A stretch of 64,000 nt of DNA from Bacteroidales bacterium (GTDB lineage Bacteria; Bacteroidota; Bacteroidia; Bacteroidales; P3). How positions within the stretch are numbered: the stretch's first letter is position 1; every line of letters starts with the position of its first letter. The translations under genes and the position numbers were made by a program. This document shows, one piece after another, positions 35,591-45,148 of the stretch. Location: NCBI GenBank assembly GCA_017962665.1, contig JAGCUU010000009.1, forward strand, positions 1-64,000, given 5' to 3'. The notes below the pieces were generated by a model. It was not told the origin of the DNA. It made no database searches and saw nothing but the letters and a program-made list of their open reading frames with translations.

Positions 35591-36910
35591 ATGAAACGAT
35601 TATTAGTTCTTTTTATTGCATTGTCCATGGTTTCAGGTGTAGCCTATTCTCAAAAAAGAGAACCTGGAAAAGTTAAAACTTTGGTGATTGACCCTGGACA
35701 TGGCGGGGACAAGCCAGGTGCTATTGGCAAGCATATTCAGGAAAAGGAGTTGACGCTGTCCATTGCCAAGAAATTTGGCAAATTGGTTGAGGATAACTAT
35801 CCTGATGTCAAGGTCATCTACACTCGTACCACCGATGTGGACATTGCACTTGCGGAACGTGCAAATATTGCTAATCGCGCCAAGGCCGACCTTTTTGTTT
35901 CTATTCATATCAATTCACATCCTACATCTGTGCCGGTGGGAATGGAGACCTTTGTAATGGGTCTTTCCCGCAGCCGTGCCAATATGGAGGTCGCCAAGAA
36001 GGAAAACGCCGACATTCTGCTAGAGGAAGGCTATAAGGACAACAATGAGTACCAGGGCTTTGATCCTAATTCTCCTGAGAGCTATGTGATGTTCTCCATG
36101 TATCAGAACGCCTATATTGACAAAAGTCTTAACTTTGCTCAATTTGTTCAGGATCAGTATAAGAGTTCTATCAAGACCACCAATAGAGGTGTCAAGCAGG
36201 CTGAGTTTTTCGTGCTCTATAAAACGTCCATGCCATCTGTGTTAACGGAGGTGGGCTTTATCAGCAATCCTGCAGAGGAGGCTTACATGATGTCCGATGA
36301 AGGCCAGGCTACAATAGCTGTATGTCTTCTCAATGCTTTTGCCAATTACAAGGCTCAGGAAGAGAGTGTCGCCAAGCCCAAGAAGATGGAGATAGACCTT
36401 CCAGGTTATGGCAAAAACAAGGGCAAGAAACCTACTCCGCAGGGCGATCCCGAAGCCGACAGCACATACAATGCCCAGCAGAAACAGGATGACGCTCTTG
36501 CTGCAGCGATACTGATGTCTCAAGGCGAGGATGTCCCAAAGGCCGAGGTGGAATTTCCTGAAAAGAATGTTCCTCCCTCGATCGCTCCATACCGCCAGGA
36601 AGAAGAGATAAAGACTGTTGTTAAAAAGGACGAGATTGTCGTTGAAGGTGTTGTCTACAGGGTTCAGTTCCTTACCAGTGAAAAGGAATTGGCTTATGGT
36701 GCCAAGGAATTCAAGGGTGTGACAAATTACCAAGTCTATAAGCAGGATGGCGTTTTCCGTTACACTATGGGTAACGAAAACACTGTGGCCAAGGCGAAAA
36801 ATATACAGAGCGAAATGCGCAAGAAGGGCTTTAAAGATGCTTTTGTGATTGCTTTCTACAATGGCAAACGTATTAGTCTGCAGGAGGCGCGTGAACTACA
36901 GGAAAACTGA
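35591..36910 (+). CDS. N-acetylmuramoyl-L-alanine amidase with SPOR domain
   Basis: Cleaves the amide between MurNAc and the stem peptide during division. 439 residues: signal peptide (about 1-20), amidase_3 domain (about 28-260) with zinc ligands in IDPGHGGDKPG, the Glu of KELTLS and His in FVSIHINSH, and catalytic Glu in LTEVGFISNP. A low-complexity linker (about 265-345) leads to a C-terminal SPOR domain (about 355-435) that binds denuded glycan at the septum. It is followed 9 nt later by the GldA-like ATPase gene. Confidence 0.93.
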   Translation: MKRLLVLFIALSMVSGVAYSQKREPGKVKTLVIDPGHGGDKPGAIGKHIQEKELTLSIAKKFGKLVEDNYPDVKVIYTRTTDVDIALAERANIANRAKADLFVSIHINSHPTSVPVGMETFVMGLSRSRANMEVAKKENADILLEEGYKDNNEYQGFDPNSPESYVMFSMYQNAYIDKSLNFAQFVQDQYKSSIKTTNRGVKQAEFFVLYKTSMPSVLTEVGFISNPAEEAYMMSDEGQATIAVCLLNAFANYKAQEESVAKPKKMEIDLPGYGKNKGKKPTPQGDPEADSTYNAQQKQDDALAAAILMSQGEDVPKAEVEFPEKNVPPSIAPYRQEEEIKTVVKKDEIVVEGVVYRVQFLTSEKELAYGAKEFKGVTNYQVYKQDGVFRYTMGNENTVAKAKNIQSEMRKKGFKDAFVIAFYNGKRISLQEARELQEN

Positions 36911-36919
36911 TATTTTGAA

Positions 36920-37621
36920 GTGCTGGAAGTTAAGAATATAACAAAACTATATGGCTCTCAGAGGGCTCTTGACGATGTCTCTTTTTCCGTCAAGCCAGGG
37001 GAGATTGTAGGACTGTTAGGCCCTAATGGTGCCGGCAAGTCGACATTGATGAAAATCATTACATGTTTCCTTCCGCCTACGGAGGGCACGGTGTCTGTAT
37101 GCGGACACAGCATTTTCGATGAGCCTCGTCAGGTGTGCCGCTGCATAGGTTATCTGCCGGAACATAATCCTCTGTATACAGAGATGTATATCCCCGAGTT
37201 TTTGAAATTCTGTGCCGATATCTATTCGCTTGAGAATAGTGTAAAACGTGTAGATGAGATTATCGAAATCGTCGGGCTTACCCCTGAACTGGGCAAAAAG
37301 ATTGGAGCCCTTTCCAAAGGTTACCGTCAACGTGTTGGTTTGGCACAGGCTCTAATTCATGACCCTCAGGTGCTGATTCTTGACGAGCCTACCACTGGCC
37401 TTGACCCCAATCAGTTGGAGGAGATACGCAAAGTGATATGCGATGCCGGCCGCAACAAGATTGTCCTTCTCTCCACTCATATCATGCAGGAGGTAGAGGC
37501 TATGTGCAGTCGTGCGGTGATTATCAACCATGGCCGTATCGTTGCCGACGGTAGTCTGCAGGAACTCAAATCAAATAGCGCTGAAAGTCTGGAACATATC
37601 TTCCAAAAACTTACAAAATAG
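36920..37621 (+). CDS. gldA: ABC transporter ATP-binding protein, GldA-like
   Basis: 233 residues, GTG start (no ATG is available in frame after the amidase stop). Walker A GPNGAGKST (about 34-42), Q loop, signature LSKGYRQRVG, Walker B VLILDEPTTGLDP and the switch His in LLSTHIMQEVE are all intact. It resembles GldA, the ATPase of the GldAFG complex linked to gliding, and similar export ATPases. No permease (GldF/GldG) lies beside it, so its partner must be elsewhere and the gene name is provisional. Confidence 0.8.
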   Translation: MLEVKNITKLYGSQRALDDVSFSVKPGEIVGLLGPNGAGKSTLMKIITCFLPPTEGTVSVCGHSIFDEPRQVCRCIGYLPEHNPLYTEMYIPEFLKFCADIYSLENSVKRVDEIIEIVGLTPELGKKIGALSKGYRQRVGLAQALIHDPQVLILDEPTTGLDPNQLEEIRKVICDAGRNKIVLLSTHIMQEVEAMCSRAVIINHGRIVADGSLQELKSNSAESLEHIFQKLTK

Positions 37622-37647
37622 TCAAAGAAGGATAATTTAATTGAATT

Positions 37648-38484
37648 ATGACAAGACAGGAACTAATTGATTCTATTTGGAGAAAACAGTCCTTTCTCTG
37701 TGTGGGACTGGATACCGATATAAAGAAAATCCCTCAGCATATGCAGAATGAGGAGAATGCGATATTTCTTTTCAACAAGGCGATTATCGATGCGACAATT
37801 CCATACGCTGTAGCATATAAACCTAATCTTGCCTTTTATGAGTCCGCCGGAATCAAGGGACTTGTTCAACTCAAAATGACGATGGATTATCTGCATAGTC
37901 TTGATGACAAAGTGTTTACCATTGCCGATGCAAAGCGCGGAGACATAGGCAACACTTCTCAGCAGTATGCCAAGGCATTCCTTGATTCAGAGGGCGATTT
38001 CAACTTCGACTCGCTCACGGTGGCTCCTTATATGGGCGAGGATTCCGTCACTCCGTTTACTGTCTATGATGGTAAGTGGGTTATTCTTCTTGCGTTGACA
38101 TCTAACAAGGGGGCGTTCGATTTTCAGTTCATCGAGTCCGCCGACGACAGGAAACACCTCTTCGAGAAGGTTCTGGAGGCATCGCAAAAATGGGGTAATA
38201 AGGAGAATATGATGTATGTGGTAGGAGCCACAAAGGCAGATATGCTTACAACCGTAAGAAACATAGTCCCTGATAGTTTCCTTCTGGTTCCTGGTGTCGG
38301 TGCGCAAGGAGGCAGTCTTAGCGAAGTTTGCCGCTATGGTATGACAAAGGAGTGCGGCTTGCTTGTGAACTCATCGCGTGGCATCATCTATGCCTCCAAC
38401 GGCATGGACTTTGCCTCTCGGGCGGCCGAAGAGGCCTGCAAGCTGCAGCAACAAATGGCAGCGGAGTTAAAAAACTGTCGCTAA
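37648..38484 (+). CDS. pyrF: Orotidine 5'-phosphate decarboxylase (type 2)
   Basis: Final step of UMP synthesis. 278 residues, the longer type-2 subfamily typical of this phylum and of Mycobacteria. The catalytic D-x-K-x-x-D array is in [12 protein letters not shown] (about 90-100); [12 protein letters not shown] near 215 binds phosphate. It lies 26 nt after gldA; the next gene, for a membrane protein, follows within 1 nt. Confidence 0.95.
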   Translation: MTRQELIDSIWRKQSFLCVGLDTDIKKIPQHMQNEENAIFLFNKAIIDATIPYAVAYKPNLAFYESAGIKGLVQLKMTMDYLHSLDDKVFTIADAKRGDIGNTSQQYAKAFLDSEGDFNFDSLTVAPYMGEDSVTPFTVYDGKWVILLALTSNKGAFDFQFIESADDRKHLFEKVLEASQKWGNKENMMYVVGATKADMLTTVRNIVPDSFLLVPGVGAQGGSLSEVCRYGMTKECGLLVNSSRGIIYASNGMDFASRAAEEACKLQQQMAAELKNCR

Positions 38485-38485
38485 T

Positions 38486-38977
38486 ATGGATGAGGAGCTT
38501 GTCGTCAAGGCGCGCAAGAGGTCTTTACGGATTGTTCTTGCTCTCAGTATTATTGGTTCCGGAATCAGTTGCTTTCTGTATCTCTATACTGGCATAATGC
38601 TGCCTTCCATGAAGGCTGATTATCTTTCCGGTGCGGTGAATGTCCCGGGCGAATGGGTTGTCTTCGTCGAGCAGTTGCTTGAGACTCCCCGTTCCTTCTT
38701 TTTATGTGCAGCATTGCTTTATGGGATGTCGTTGGCAGGTGTTGTTATGATGTGGGGCATTCGCAAGAATGGTTTTCACATGTACACTTTGGCGCAGCTC
38801 CTTATCCTGCTCGTCACTCTGTTGTTTCTTGGCAGGGAACGGCTTGATCTTGGAAATGTAATGCTTACGCTCCTTTTTATTGTATACTATTATATATCAC
38901 TTCGCAATCTGGGAGTGTTCAACAAGGAGATAAAAGCAGAATCTTCTGCTGATGACGAAGAAAAAAAATCAGAGTGA
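38486..38977 (+). CDS. Small four-helix membrane protein
   Basis: 163 residues with predicted helices at about 14-34, 70-92, 98-115 and 120-140, a Lys-rich N terminus and an acidic, Lys-rich C-terminal tail (SADDEEKKSE). I do not recognise the family. Its ATG begins 1 nt after the pyrF stop, so it is cotranscribed, but nothing indicates a role in pyrimidine synthesis. It could be a membrane partner for the GldA-like ATPase, though it is too small to be a normal ABC permease. Confidence 0.7.
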   Translation: MDEELVVKARKRSLRIVLALSIIGSGISCFLYLYTGIMLPSMKADYLSGAVNVPGEWVVFVEQLLETPRSFFLCAALLYGMSLAGVVMMWGIRKNGFHMYTLAQLLILLVTLLFLGRERLDLGNVMLTLLFIVYYYISLRNLGVFNKEIKAESSADDEEKKSE

Positions 38978-39079
38978 AAACAACACACAATCAAACGATT
39001 GAGTTGTTTTTTTAGGGTTTTCCCCTGTTTTTTAGGAAAAATATGTTCCACATTTGGGTTTTACTTGTAAAGATGTGTC

Positions 39080-39087
39080 TATTTTTG
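39080..39087 (+). promoter_or_regulatory. Possible promoter of the Ser/Arg/Gly-rich protein gene
   Basis: TATTTTTG matches TAnnTTTG, 49 nt before the chosen ATG. A TTTG at 39053-39056 is a possible -33 at a longer than usual 23-nt spacing. The promoter position argues against the longer upstream start at 39043. Confidence 0.45.
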
Positions 39088-39135
39088 CAACGTAAAAGAA
39101 AACGTCATTACGAATTAACAAAGAAAGGATTTGAT

Positions 39136-40191
39136 ATGAAAACCAATAGATTGATTACAATTATTGCCTTTGCTGCGGTGTTGGTGGCGACGCCGGCATA
39201 TGCACAAAGTCGCGGAGGCGGCTCTCGCGGAGGCGGAAACCACAGCTCCTCAAGCGGTTCGCGCGGTAGCGTAAGCCACAGTTCTTCAAGTTCGCGCAGC
39301 AGTTCTTCTTCGCGTAGCAGTAGCTACTCAAGTTCATCGAACCGCAGCAGCTATTCCAACTCATCTTCCAGCCGTTCCAATTCTTCTTCGCGTTCGTCAG
39401 TTGAACGTAGTAATTCCGGCAGTCGTAGTGGAAGTGTCAACTATCGTGGTAATTCCGGTAGCCGTGGCAGCAGCGTTCGCGACAACAATGCCTCCCGTAC
39501 CAATACCCGTTCATCTGTTGGCTCTCCTTCCAGCAGAACACCGGGCAGCGTTGCTACACGTAACTCCAGAGGAAGCCGTGGTACGGTGGATTCCCGTGGA
39601 AATGGTACTGTAAGTTCCCGCAGAAATGGTCCTGTGGGTGGCAATCCTGGCAGCAGTGAGCGTGGCGGCGTCCATTCTCAGGATAATCCAGGCCATACCT
39701 ATGGTCGCCCTGGACAGCCTGGTCCTATGCCTCCATCAAACAGACCGATGCATCCGGCACCCTATTTCCATCATCCGTATCATCATGGAATGATTCACAT
39801 GCATCCTATCTTCTGGCATCCTGTGCCTCCTCGTCCTATCTTCTGGCCTGGATTCTGGGTCTACTGCAACTCATACTGGTACGATTATCATGTGACCGAT
39901 GTGGTCGTTGTCAACAAATATATTCATGATACTTACAATGTCGAAATGGTCAGTTATGCCATAAGTGGTGACATCATGTATGCAATAGTGAACGATGTCG
40001 ACGGCAAGACCTACATGCAGATTTTCGATAAGAATGACAAGCTGCTTGCAGAGCATGAAATCAGCAGGAAATATATTAAGACCGAGATTGACCGTGAGAA
40101 CGGAGGCTGTTGGATTTTCAAAAAAAGAGACAAAGATCCGATGCTCTTCCTCTATACTGGCGGAGAGCTCCTAATCTACGAAGCTGATTGA
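39136..40191 (+). CDS. Secreted Ser/Arg/Gly-rich low-complexity protein
   Basis: 351 residues from the ATG at 39136. An upstream frame extension to 39043 would put 31 residues before the signal peptide and is rejected. Signal peptide about 1-24 (PAYAQ). Residues 25-180 are almost entirely Ser, Arg, Gly and Asn with repeats such as SSSSRSSS and GSRGS. Residues 190-250 are Pro/His/Trp-rich (HHPYHHGMIHMHP). The C-terminal 100 residues form a compact domain (YAIVNDVDGKTYMQIFDKN). The composition suggests an extended, positively charged, possibly metal-binding surface or periplasmic protein. Function unknown. Confidence 0.75.
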   Translation: MKTNRLITIIAFAAVLVATPAYAQSRGGGSRGGGNHSSSSGSRGSVSHSSSSSRSSSSSRSSSYSSSSNRSSYSNSSSSRSNSSSRSSVERSNSGSRSGSVNYRGNSGSRGSSVRDNNASRTNTRSSVGSPSSRTPGSVATRNSRGSRGTVDSRGNGTVSSRRNGPVGGNPGSSERGGVHSQDNPGHTYGRPGQPGPMPPSNRPMHPAPYFHHPYHHGMIHMHPIFWHPVPPRPIFWPGFWVYCNSYWYDYHVTDVVVVNKYIHDTYNVEMVSYAISGDIMYAIVNDVDGKTYMQIFDKNDKLLAEHEISRKYIKTEIDRENGGCWIFKKRDKDPMLFLYTGGELLIYEAD

Positions 40192-40216
40192 TTCAGAATT
40201 AATGTTGTTCGGCAGA

Positions 40217-40249
40217 GGGGGTGTCCTGTATGGCACCTCCTTTGTTTTT
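40217..40249 (+). terminator. Terminator after Ser/Arg/Gly-rich protein gene
   Basis: Stem GGGGGTG/CACCTCC (one G-U pair), loop TCCTGTATGG, followed by TTTGTTTTT. Confidence 0.7.
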
Positions 40250-40288
40250 ATAAAAGCAGGGCGGCTCCATTGCAATGAAGCCGCCCTG
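40249..40288 (-). terminator. Terminator of aspartate aminotransferase gene (minus strand)
   Basis: A 10-bp stem CAGGGCGGCT/AGCCGCCCTG (40257-40266 and 40279-40288), followed on the minus strand by a short T-rich run. Confidence 0.7.
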
Positions 40289-40309
40289 AAATATGTACTT
40301 CGTTTTTCT

Positions 40310-41512
40310 TTATTGGAGTTTTTGTAGAGCCTCCTTAATACGTTGCAAAGCTTTTACCAGAAGATCCTCGCTGGTGGCATAGCTTAGGCGGATGCAGTTG
40401 TCGTCTCCGAAGGCAGAACCCATGACGGTTGCCACATTGGCTTCATTGAGAATATAGAAGGCCATATCGGTGGAGTTTTCAATCTTCTTGCCGTTGAACG
40501 ATTTTCCATAGTAGGAACTGACATCGGGGAAGAAATAAAATGCTCCTTGCGGCATGCGGACTTTGAGTCCCGGGATATCGCACAGCATCTTGTATACCAA
40601 GTCGCGGCGTTTGAGGAATATGTTGCGCATGTTGATGATATCTTCGCTTGTGGAAGGATCCATGAGCATTGCGCACACTGTAGCTTTCTGGGCAATGGAG
40701 CAAGTTGCGCTTGTCACTTGACCTTGCAGCTTGTTGCAGGCTTTGGCGATTACGAGCGGAGCTCCGATGAAACCGATACGCCATCCTGTCATGGCAAAAC
40801 CTTTGGCAACGCCGTTGACAGTAATGACACGTTCCTTTACTTCAGGGAATTGAGCGATGCTCTGGTGTTTGCCTACAAAGTTGATATGTTCGTAGATTTC
40901 GTCGGATACGACGAAAAGGTTCTCATGCTTGGCTACCACTTCGGCAATGGCTTTCAGCTCTTCTTTGCTGTAGAGCATTCCGGTGGGGTTGCTTGGCGAG
41001 GAGAACATAATGAGTTTTGTCTTTGGTGTAATTGCGGCCTCAAGTTGCTCTGGAGTAACTTTGAAGTCGTTTTCCAACAAGGTTTTTACGTAGATTGGCA
41101 CACCGCCGGCAAGACGTACAAATTCCTTGTAGCTAACCCAGTAAGGAGTGGGGATGATGACCTCGTCGCCAGGGTTTACCAGAACCTGTACCACTTGGTA
41201 GAGGGCCTGTTTTCCGCCGGTGCTGACTACAATCTGTTCGGGTTTGTATTCCAGTCCGTTGTCGCGGAGAAATTTTTTGCTGATGGCTTGGCGTAGGTCG
41301 GCATAGCCGGGTACAGGCGGATAATGGGTGAAATTGTCGTCAATTGCTTTTTTGGCGGCATCCTTCACCACATCCGGTGTATTGAAGTCGGGTTCGCCAA
41401 TGGAAAGCTTTATGACATCCTTTCCTTGGGCTGCGAGCTCGTTGGCTTTGGCGGTCATGGCTAAAGTCTCACTCTCGGCCATGTCCAGTATTCTTTGTGA
41501 CAGTATCTCCAT
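40310..41512 (-). CDS. Aspartate aminotransferase (class I/II PLP)
   Basis: Interconverts aspartate and oxaloacetate with glutamate. 400 residues, subgroup I-beta as in Thermus and Bacillus. Seen are KLSIGEPDFNTPD near the N terminus, SNPTGMLYSKEEL (Asn), VVSDEIYEHINF (Asp, Tyr), and the PLP lysine in VAKGFAMTGWRIGF with its Arg. Monocistronic, with its own terminator and a minus-strand -7 box TATTTTTG at 41565-41572. Side activity on other amino acids is possible. Confidence 0.93.
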   Translation of the reverse strand: MEILSQRILDMAESETLAMTAKANELAAQGKDVIKLSIGEPDFNTPDVVKDAAKKAIDDNFTHYPPVPGYADLRQAISKKFLRDNGLEYKPEQIVVSTGGKQALYQVVQVLVNPGDEVIIPTPYWVSYKEFVRLAGGVPIYVKTLLENDFKVTPEQLEAAITPKTKLIMFSSPSNPTGMLYSKEELKAIAEVVAKHENLFVVSDEIYEHINFVGKHQSIAQFPEVKERVITVNGVAKGFAMTGWRIGFIGAPLVIAKACNKLQGQVTSATCSIAQKATVCAMLMDPSTSEDIINMRNIFLKRRDLVYKMLCDIPGLKVRMPQGAFYFFPDVSSYYGKSFNGKKIENSTDMAFYILNEANVATVMGSAFGDDNCIRLSYATSEDLLVKALQRIKEALQKLQ

Positions 41513-41694
41513 ATTGATGATTTATTGAGTTATTGATTAACTGAATTTGTGTTGTTTGAGTTTGCAAAAATACATATATTTTTTGAATTGGAAACTAATA
41601 AGCTATAAAAAAATGCATTTGAACACGAATCACTCTAATCCACTTGAATCATTTGTGTTATTGCTCCGCAGGCCTGCGACATTGTGGAATTGAC

Positions 41695-41780
41695 TTTAAC
41701 CTTTAAACCATAACCTTTACTAAACATTTGATTGTTAGCAAAAAAATCTTTTAACTATAACCTTTAACCTTTAACCTTTA
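41695..41780. repeat. TTTAACC word array upstream of recA
   Basis: The words TTTAACCTTTA, CCATAACCTTTAC, TAACTATAACC and then three consecutive AACCTTT units occur in 85 nt. The units are 6-7 nt with slippage-like variation. The array touches the recA -33 region, so copy number could in principle affect expression. Confidence 0.55.
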
Positions 41781-41808
41781 CATAATTGAAAAAAAATATG
41801 TATATTTG
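41777..41808 (+). promoter_or_regulatory. Promoter of recA
   Basis: Perfect -7 TATATTTG (41801-41808) with TTTA (41777-41780) 20 nt upstream; 57 nt before the recA ATG. No LexA-type palindrome was recognised. Confidence 0.5.
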
Positions 41809-41865
41809 TAATTCATATTTTTGGACCTGCAAATAATTATTAACAAAAATAAACGATTGAATATT

Positions 41866-42888
41866 ATGGCAAAAGAAGTGAACGATGCTGAAGCATCAAA
41901 ACTTGAGAAACTAAAAATCCTACAGAGTACGCTTGACAAGATTGAGAAGAACTATGGTAAGGGTTCAATTATGAAATTGGGTGACCGTCCAGATGAGGCA
42001 TACGAGGCTATTTCGACAGGCTCCATCAGCCTTGATTCCGCTCTTGGTATTGGAGGTTTCCCCAAGGGGCGCATTATAGAAATTTACGGTCCAGAGTCTT
42101 CCGGTAAGACGACTCTTGCCATCCATGCCATTGCCGAATCGCAAAAGAAAGGTGGCATTGCGGCTTTCATTGATGCTGAACATGCGTTTGACCCGGTCTA
42201 TGCAGGAAAACTGGGTGTTGATGTCGACAACCTTTTAGTTTCCCAGCCTGACAACGGTGAGCAGGCTCTTGAGATAGCCGACAACCTTATCCGTTCAGGC
42301 GCTATTGATATTATTGTCATCGACTCTGTGGCCGCATTGACTCCAAAAGCAGAGATTGATGGTGAGATGGGCGATTCAAAGGTTGGCCTCCATGCTCGTT
42401 TGATGTCTCAGGCTCTTCGCAAGATGACTTCTACTATCAGCAAGACAGGATGCTGCTGTATCTTTATTAACCAGCTCCGTGAAAAAATAGGTGTCATGTT
42501 CGGCAATCCCGAAACAACTACAGGAGGAAACGCATTAAAGTTCTATGCTTCTGTACGTCTTGATATACGCCGCATTCAAGCCATTAAGGATGGCGACCAA
42601 AATGTTGGCAACCGAGTGAAAGTCAAAGTGGTGAAGAATAAGGTGGCTCCTCCATTCCGCGTTTGTGAGTTTGACCTCATGTTTGGTGAGGGCATCTCCA
42701 AAGTGGGAGAAATTATCGACTTGGGAGTGGAGCTTGGAATTATCAAGAAAAGTGGCTCCTGGTTCAGTTATGGCGAGACAAAACTCGCTCAAGGCCGCGA
42801 GGGCGTAAAGTCACTGCTTCGCGACAATCCGGAGCTCTGCGACGAGCTTGAGTCCCAAATCCGTTTGGCAATGAATGAAAAAGAGTAG
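41866..42888 (+). CDS. recA: Recombinase RecA
   Basis: 340 residues from the ATG at 41866; a TTG 15 codons upstream is in frame but gives an unconserved leader. Walker [10 protein letters not shown] (about 65-73), Walker [14 protein letters not shown]1 and L2 DNA-binding loops, and [25 protein letters not shown] with its last 11 residues contiguous to the [11 protein letters not shown] strand are intact. It drives homologous recombination and repair. relA/spoT follows 26 nt later on the same strand. Confidence 0.97.
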   Translation: MAKEVNDAEASKLEKLKILQSTLDKIEKNYGKGSIMKLGDRPDEAYEAISTGSISLDSALGIGGFPKGRIIEIYGPESSGKTTLAIHAIAESQKKGGIAAFIDAEHAFDPVYAGKLGVDVDNLLVSQPDNGEQALEIADNLIRSGAIDIIVIDSVAALTPKAEIDGEMGDSKVGLHARLMSQALRKMTSTISKTGCCCIFINQLREKIGVMFGNPETTTGGNALKFYASVRLDIRRIQAIKDGDQNVGNRVKVKVVKNKVAPPFRVCEFDLMFGEGISKVGEIIDLGVELGIIKKSGSWFSYGETKLAQGREGVKSLLRDNPELCDELESQIRLAMNEKE

Positions 42889-42914
42889 ACAATACTCCCT
42901 AAAATAAAGGTAAT

Positions 42915-45131
42915 ATGGAGAACGAGGATCTGGCAGTTGAACAAAAATACGAGGAATTGCTAGCCGCTTGTAAGGCTAACGTACAGCTAACCTTAGAGGA
43001 CGAGAACAATATCTTCAGGGCATTTACTATTGCCCGCAACTCTCATGCCGATACTCGACGCAAATCCGGTGAATTGTATATTTTCCACCCCTTGGCGGTG
43101 GCTCTTATAGCTGTCAAGGAGGTGGGACTTGGACCAATAGCCGTAATCTGTGCCTTGTTGCATGACGTGGTGGAGGACACCGATGTAACTATTGACAATA
43201 TCCGTGCCGTCTTTGGCGATCGTGTGGCACGCATTGTCGATGGAGTCACAAAGATCGACAAGGCCTCGATGATTGCGGAGCAGAATGAGGATTTTTCGTC
43301 ACAAGCCGAAAACTATAGAAAGATTCTTATGGCTATGTGTGACGATGCCTACGTGATATTTCTCAAGCTTTGCGACCGTCTTCATAATATGCGCACTCTC
43401 GGCTCAATGAAGGATACCAAGAAACTGGCTATCTCTTCAGAGACGCAGTACCTCTATATTCCTCTGGCTCATCGTCTTGGTCTTTACAGTATTAAAACAG
43501 AGCTTGACGATTTGGTGATGCAATACACCAATCCTGACAAGTACTTTGAGATTGCGGCTCAGATAAGTCAGACAGGAGAGACTGCAAAGAAACTGAAAGA
43601 GTGTTTCACTGCCCCTATTATAAATCTTCTTGATGAGAATGGGTTTAAATACACTATCAAAACCCGTGTCAAGTCGGTATATTCCTGTTGGAAAAAAATG
43701 CAGAACAAGGGGGTGCCGTTCGACGAGATTTTCGATTTGTATGCAATGCGTATCATCCTCGATCTTCCGCAAATCGAGGGTATGTCTCCCGACGATGCCA
43801 AGAAGATAGAAAAAGAGGAGTGTTTCAAAGTTTATGCTATCATCACCGGTCTCTTCCGTTCTCAGCCTTCGCGGCTTCGCGACTGGATTACCAATCCCAA
43901 AAATAACGGGTATGAGTCGCTGCATACAACTCTTATGAGTCCTCTGGGGAAATGGGTCGAGGTTCAGATACGTACCACACGCATGGACCGTATAGCCGAA
44001 AAAGGTATGGCGGCTCATTTCCTTTACAAGGAGTCCCATCCCGACGAGCCCTCTCATCAAGGACCGCTTGAGGAATGGCTTATGCAGATACGTGCCTCTC
44101 TTGAAGATCCCAACAAGAATGCCCTTGATCTTGTTGAAGATTTCAAGGAAAACCTGTACACCAAAGAGATATATATATTTACTCCCAAAGGCGATACTGT
44201 CAAGTTGCCGTCGCGTAGCACAGTCCTGGATTTTGCCTATGCTATCCATACCCAGCTTGGCATGCATTGCATCGGAGCCAAGGTCAATGCCCGTGTTGTT
44301 CCTATAGGATACAGGCTCCATAGCGGAGAGCAGGTGCAGGTGCTTACGTCTCAGAAAACGACTCCGGTGGAATCGTGGCTTGATGAGGTCCAGAGCTCTC
44401 GCGCCAAAGAACATATAAAGGATTTTATTCGGAATCAGAAAAAAGATCGTCGTGAAGAGGGAGAGAAGAAGCTGGAGGAGTATTTGTCCAAGGCCGGATT
44501 GCAGAAAGGCGTTGGACGAATAGTGCGTCTGAAGCACTATTTCAATTGTGACAGTGATATAGAGTTGTACTACCGTATTGCGACAGGAGCCATCGGGGAG
44601 AAGGAGATGAACGAGTGCTTCCACCTTACAAAATCCTCGCCTGAATTGCTCTTCCTTCGCCCGTTGGAGAAACTGACCACTCCGACGACATCGCCTTTCC
44701 TCACCGACAGTGCCCATGAAAACCTCGAAATGCAGCCTGCAAGTTGCTGTAAGCCCGTACAAGGCGATCGTGTTATCGGTATTGTCAGCGACAACAAAAT
44801 CATGGTTCATCGCACCAACTGTCCCAACGCCATGCACGAAATGTCGACGCATGAGGACCGTATTGTTCGTACTCGCTGGCGTCCCGGCGAGAAAATGGCG
44901 TTTTTGACAGGTATTACCATCACGGCTATAGACCGTAAAGGACTATTGCAGGAATTGACTGGTATTATCAGTGATGAAATGGATCTTAATATGCGCGCCA
45001 TCACGCTTGAGGCGTCGGAAGGCGTCGGAAGGGGAATGATAATGCTTTATGTGCACAATCTCAGCGACCTCGACAGGTTGATGTCGAAACTGCGTTCGCT
45101 CGACGGGGTTGAGGATGTGCAGCGAGTATGA
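42915..45131 (+). CDS. rel: Bifunctional (p)ppGpp synthetase/hydrolase (Rel/SpoT)
   Basis: 738 residues. The N-terminal HD hydrolase has LLHDVVEDTD (His83, Asp84) and intact upstream His residues, so hydrolysis should be active. The synthetase domain (about 230-350) has YSCWKKM, IFDLYAMRI and NGYESLHTTL. A TGS domain (about 400-465; IFTPKGDTVKLPSRSTVLDFAYAIH), a conserved Cys region (PASCCKPVQGDRVIG) and a C-terminal ACT domain (about 660-738) follow. It sets the stringent response. It converges on the Hdr operon with a 17-nt gap and no visible terminator. Confidence 0.96.
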   Translation: MENEDLAVEQKYEELLAACKANVQLTLEDENNIFRAFTIARNSHADTRRKSGELYIFHPLAVALIAVKEVGLGPIAVICALLHDVVEDTDVTIDNIRAVFGDRVARIVDGVTKIDKASMIAEQNEDFSSQAENYRKILMAMCDDAYVIFLKLCDRLHNMRTLGSMKDTKKLAISSETQYLYIPLAHRLGLYSIKTELDDLVMQYTNPDKYFEIAAQISQTGETAKKLKECFTAPIINLLDENGFKYTIKTRVKSVYSCWKKMQNKGVPFDEIFDLYAMRIILDLPQIEGMSPDDAKKIEKEECFKVYAIITGLFRSQPSRLRDWITNPKNNGYESLHTTLMSPLGKWVEVQIRTTRMDRIAEKGMAAHFLYKESHPDEPSHQGPLEEWLMQIRASLEDPNKNALDLVEDFKENLYTKEIYIFTPKGDTVKLPSRSTVLDFAYAIHTQLGMHCIGAKVNARVVPIGYRLHSGEQVQVLTSQKTTPVESWLDEVQSSRAKEHIKDFIRNQKKDRREEGEKKLEEYLSKAGLQKGVGRIVRLKHYFNCDSDIELYYRIATGAIGEKEMNECFHLTKSSPELLFLRPLEKLTTPTTSPFLTDSAHENLEMQPASCCKPVQGDRVIGIVSDNKIMVHRTNCPNAMHEMSTHEDRIVRTRWRPGEKMAFLTGITITAIDRKGLLQELTGIISDEMDLNMRAITLEASEGVGRGMIMLYVHNLSDLDRLMSKLRSLDGVEDVQRV

Positions 45132-45148
45132 AAGTCTTGGATTTCTTT

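Larger units (their letters stand above)
41513..41865. other. Intergenic region between aspartate aminotransferase and recA
   Basis: About 353 nt. From left: a minus-strand -7 box (41565-41572); a stretch with AATCACTCTAATCCACTTGA-type words (41620-41660); an array of TAACCTTTA-type words (41695-41780); then the recA promoter. No gene or structured RNA was recognised. Confidence 0.6.

Noticed and set aside
39043..39135. Upstream extension of the Ser/Arg/Gly-rich protein
   Set aside because: It would place 31 residues ahead of a clear signal peptide and would start upstream of the likely transcription start.
41695..41780. CRISPR-like or telomere-like array before recA
   Set aside because: Units are 6-7 nt, irregular, and without spacers; better described as word repeats.
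43437..44852. 471-codon minus-strand frame inside relA/spoT
   Set aside because: Wholly antisense to a well-conserved protein; the composition follows from the codon bias of the sense gene, and no family is recognisable.
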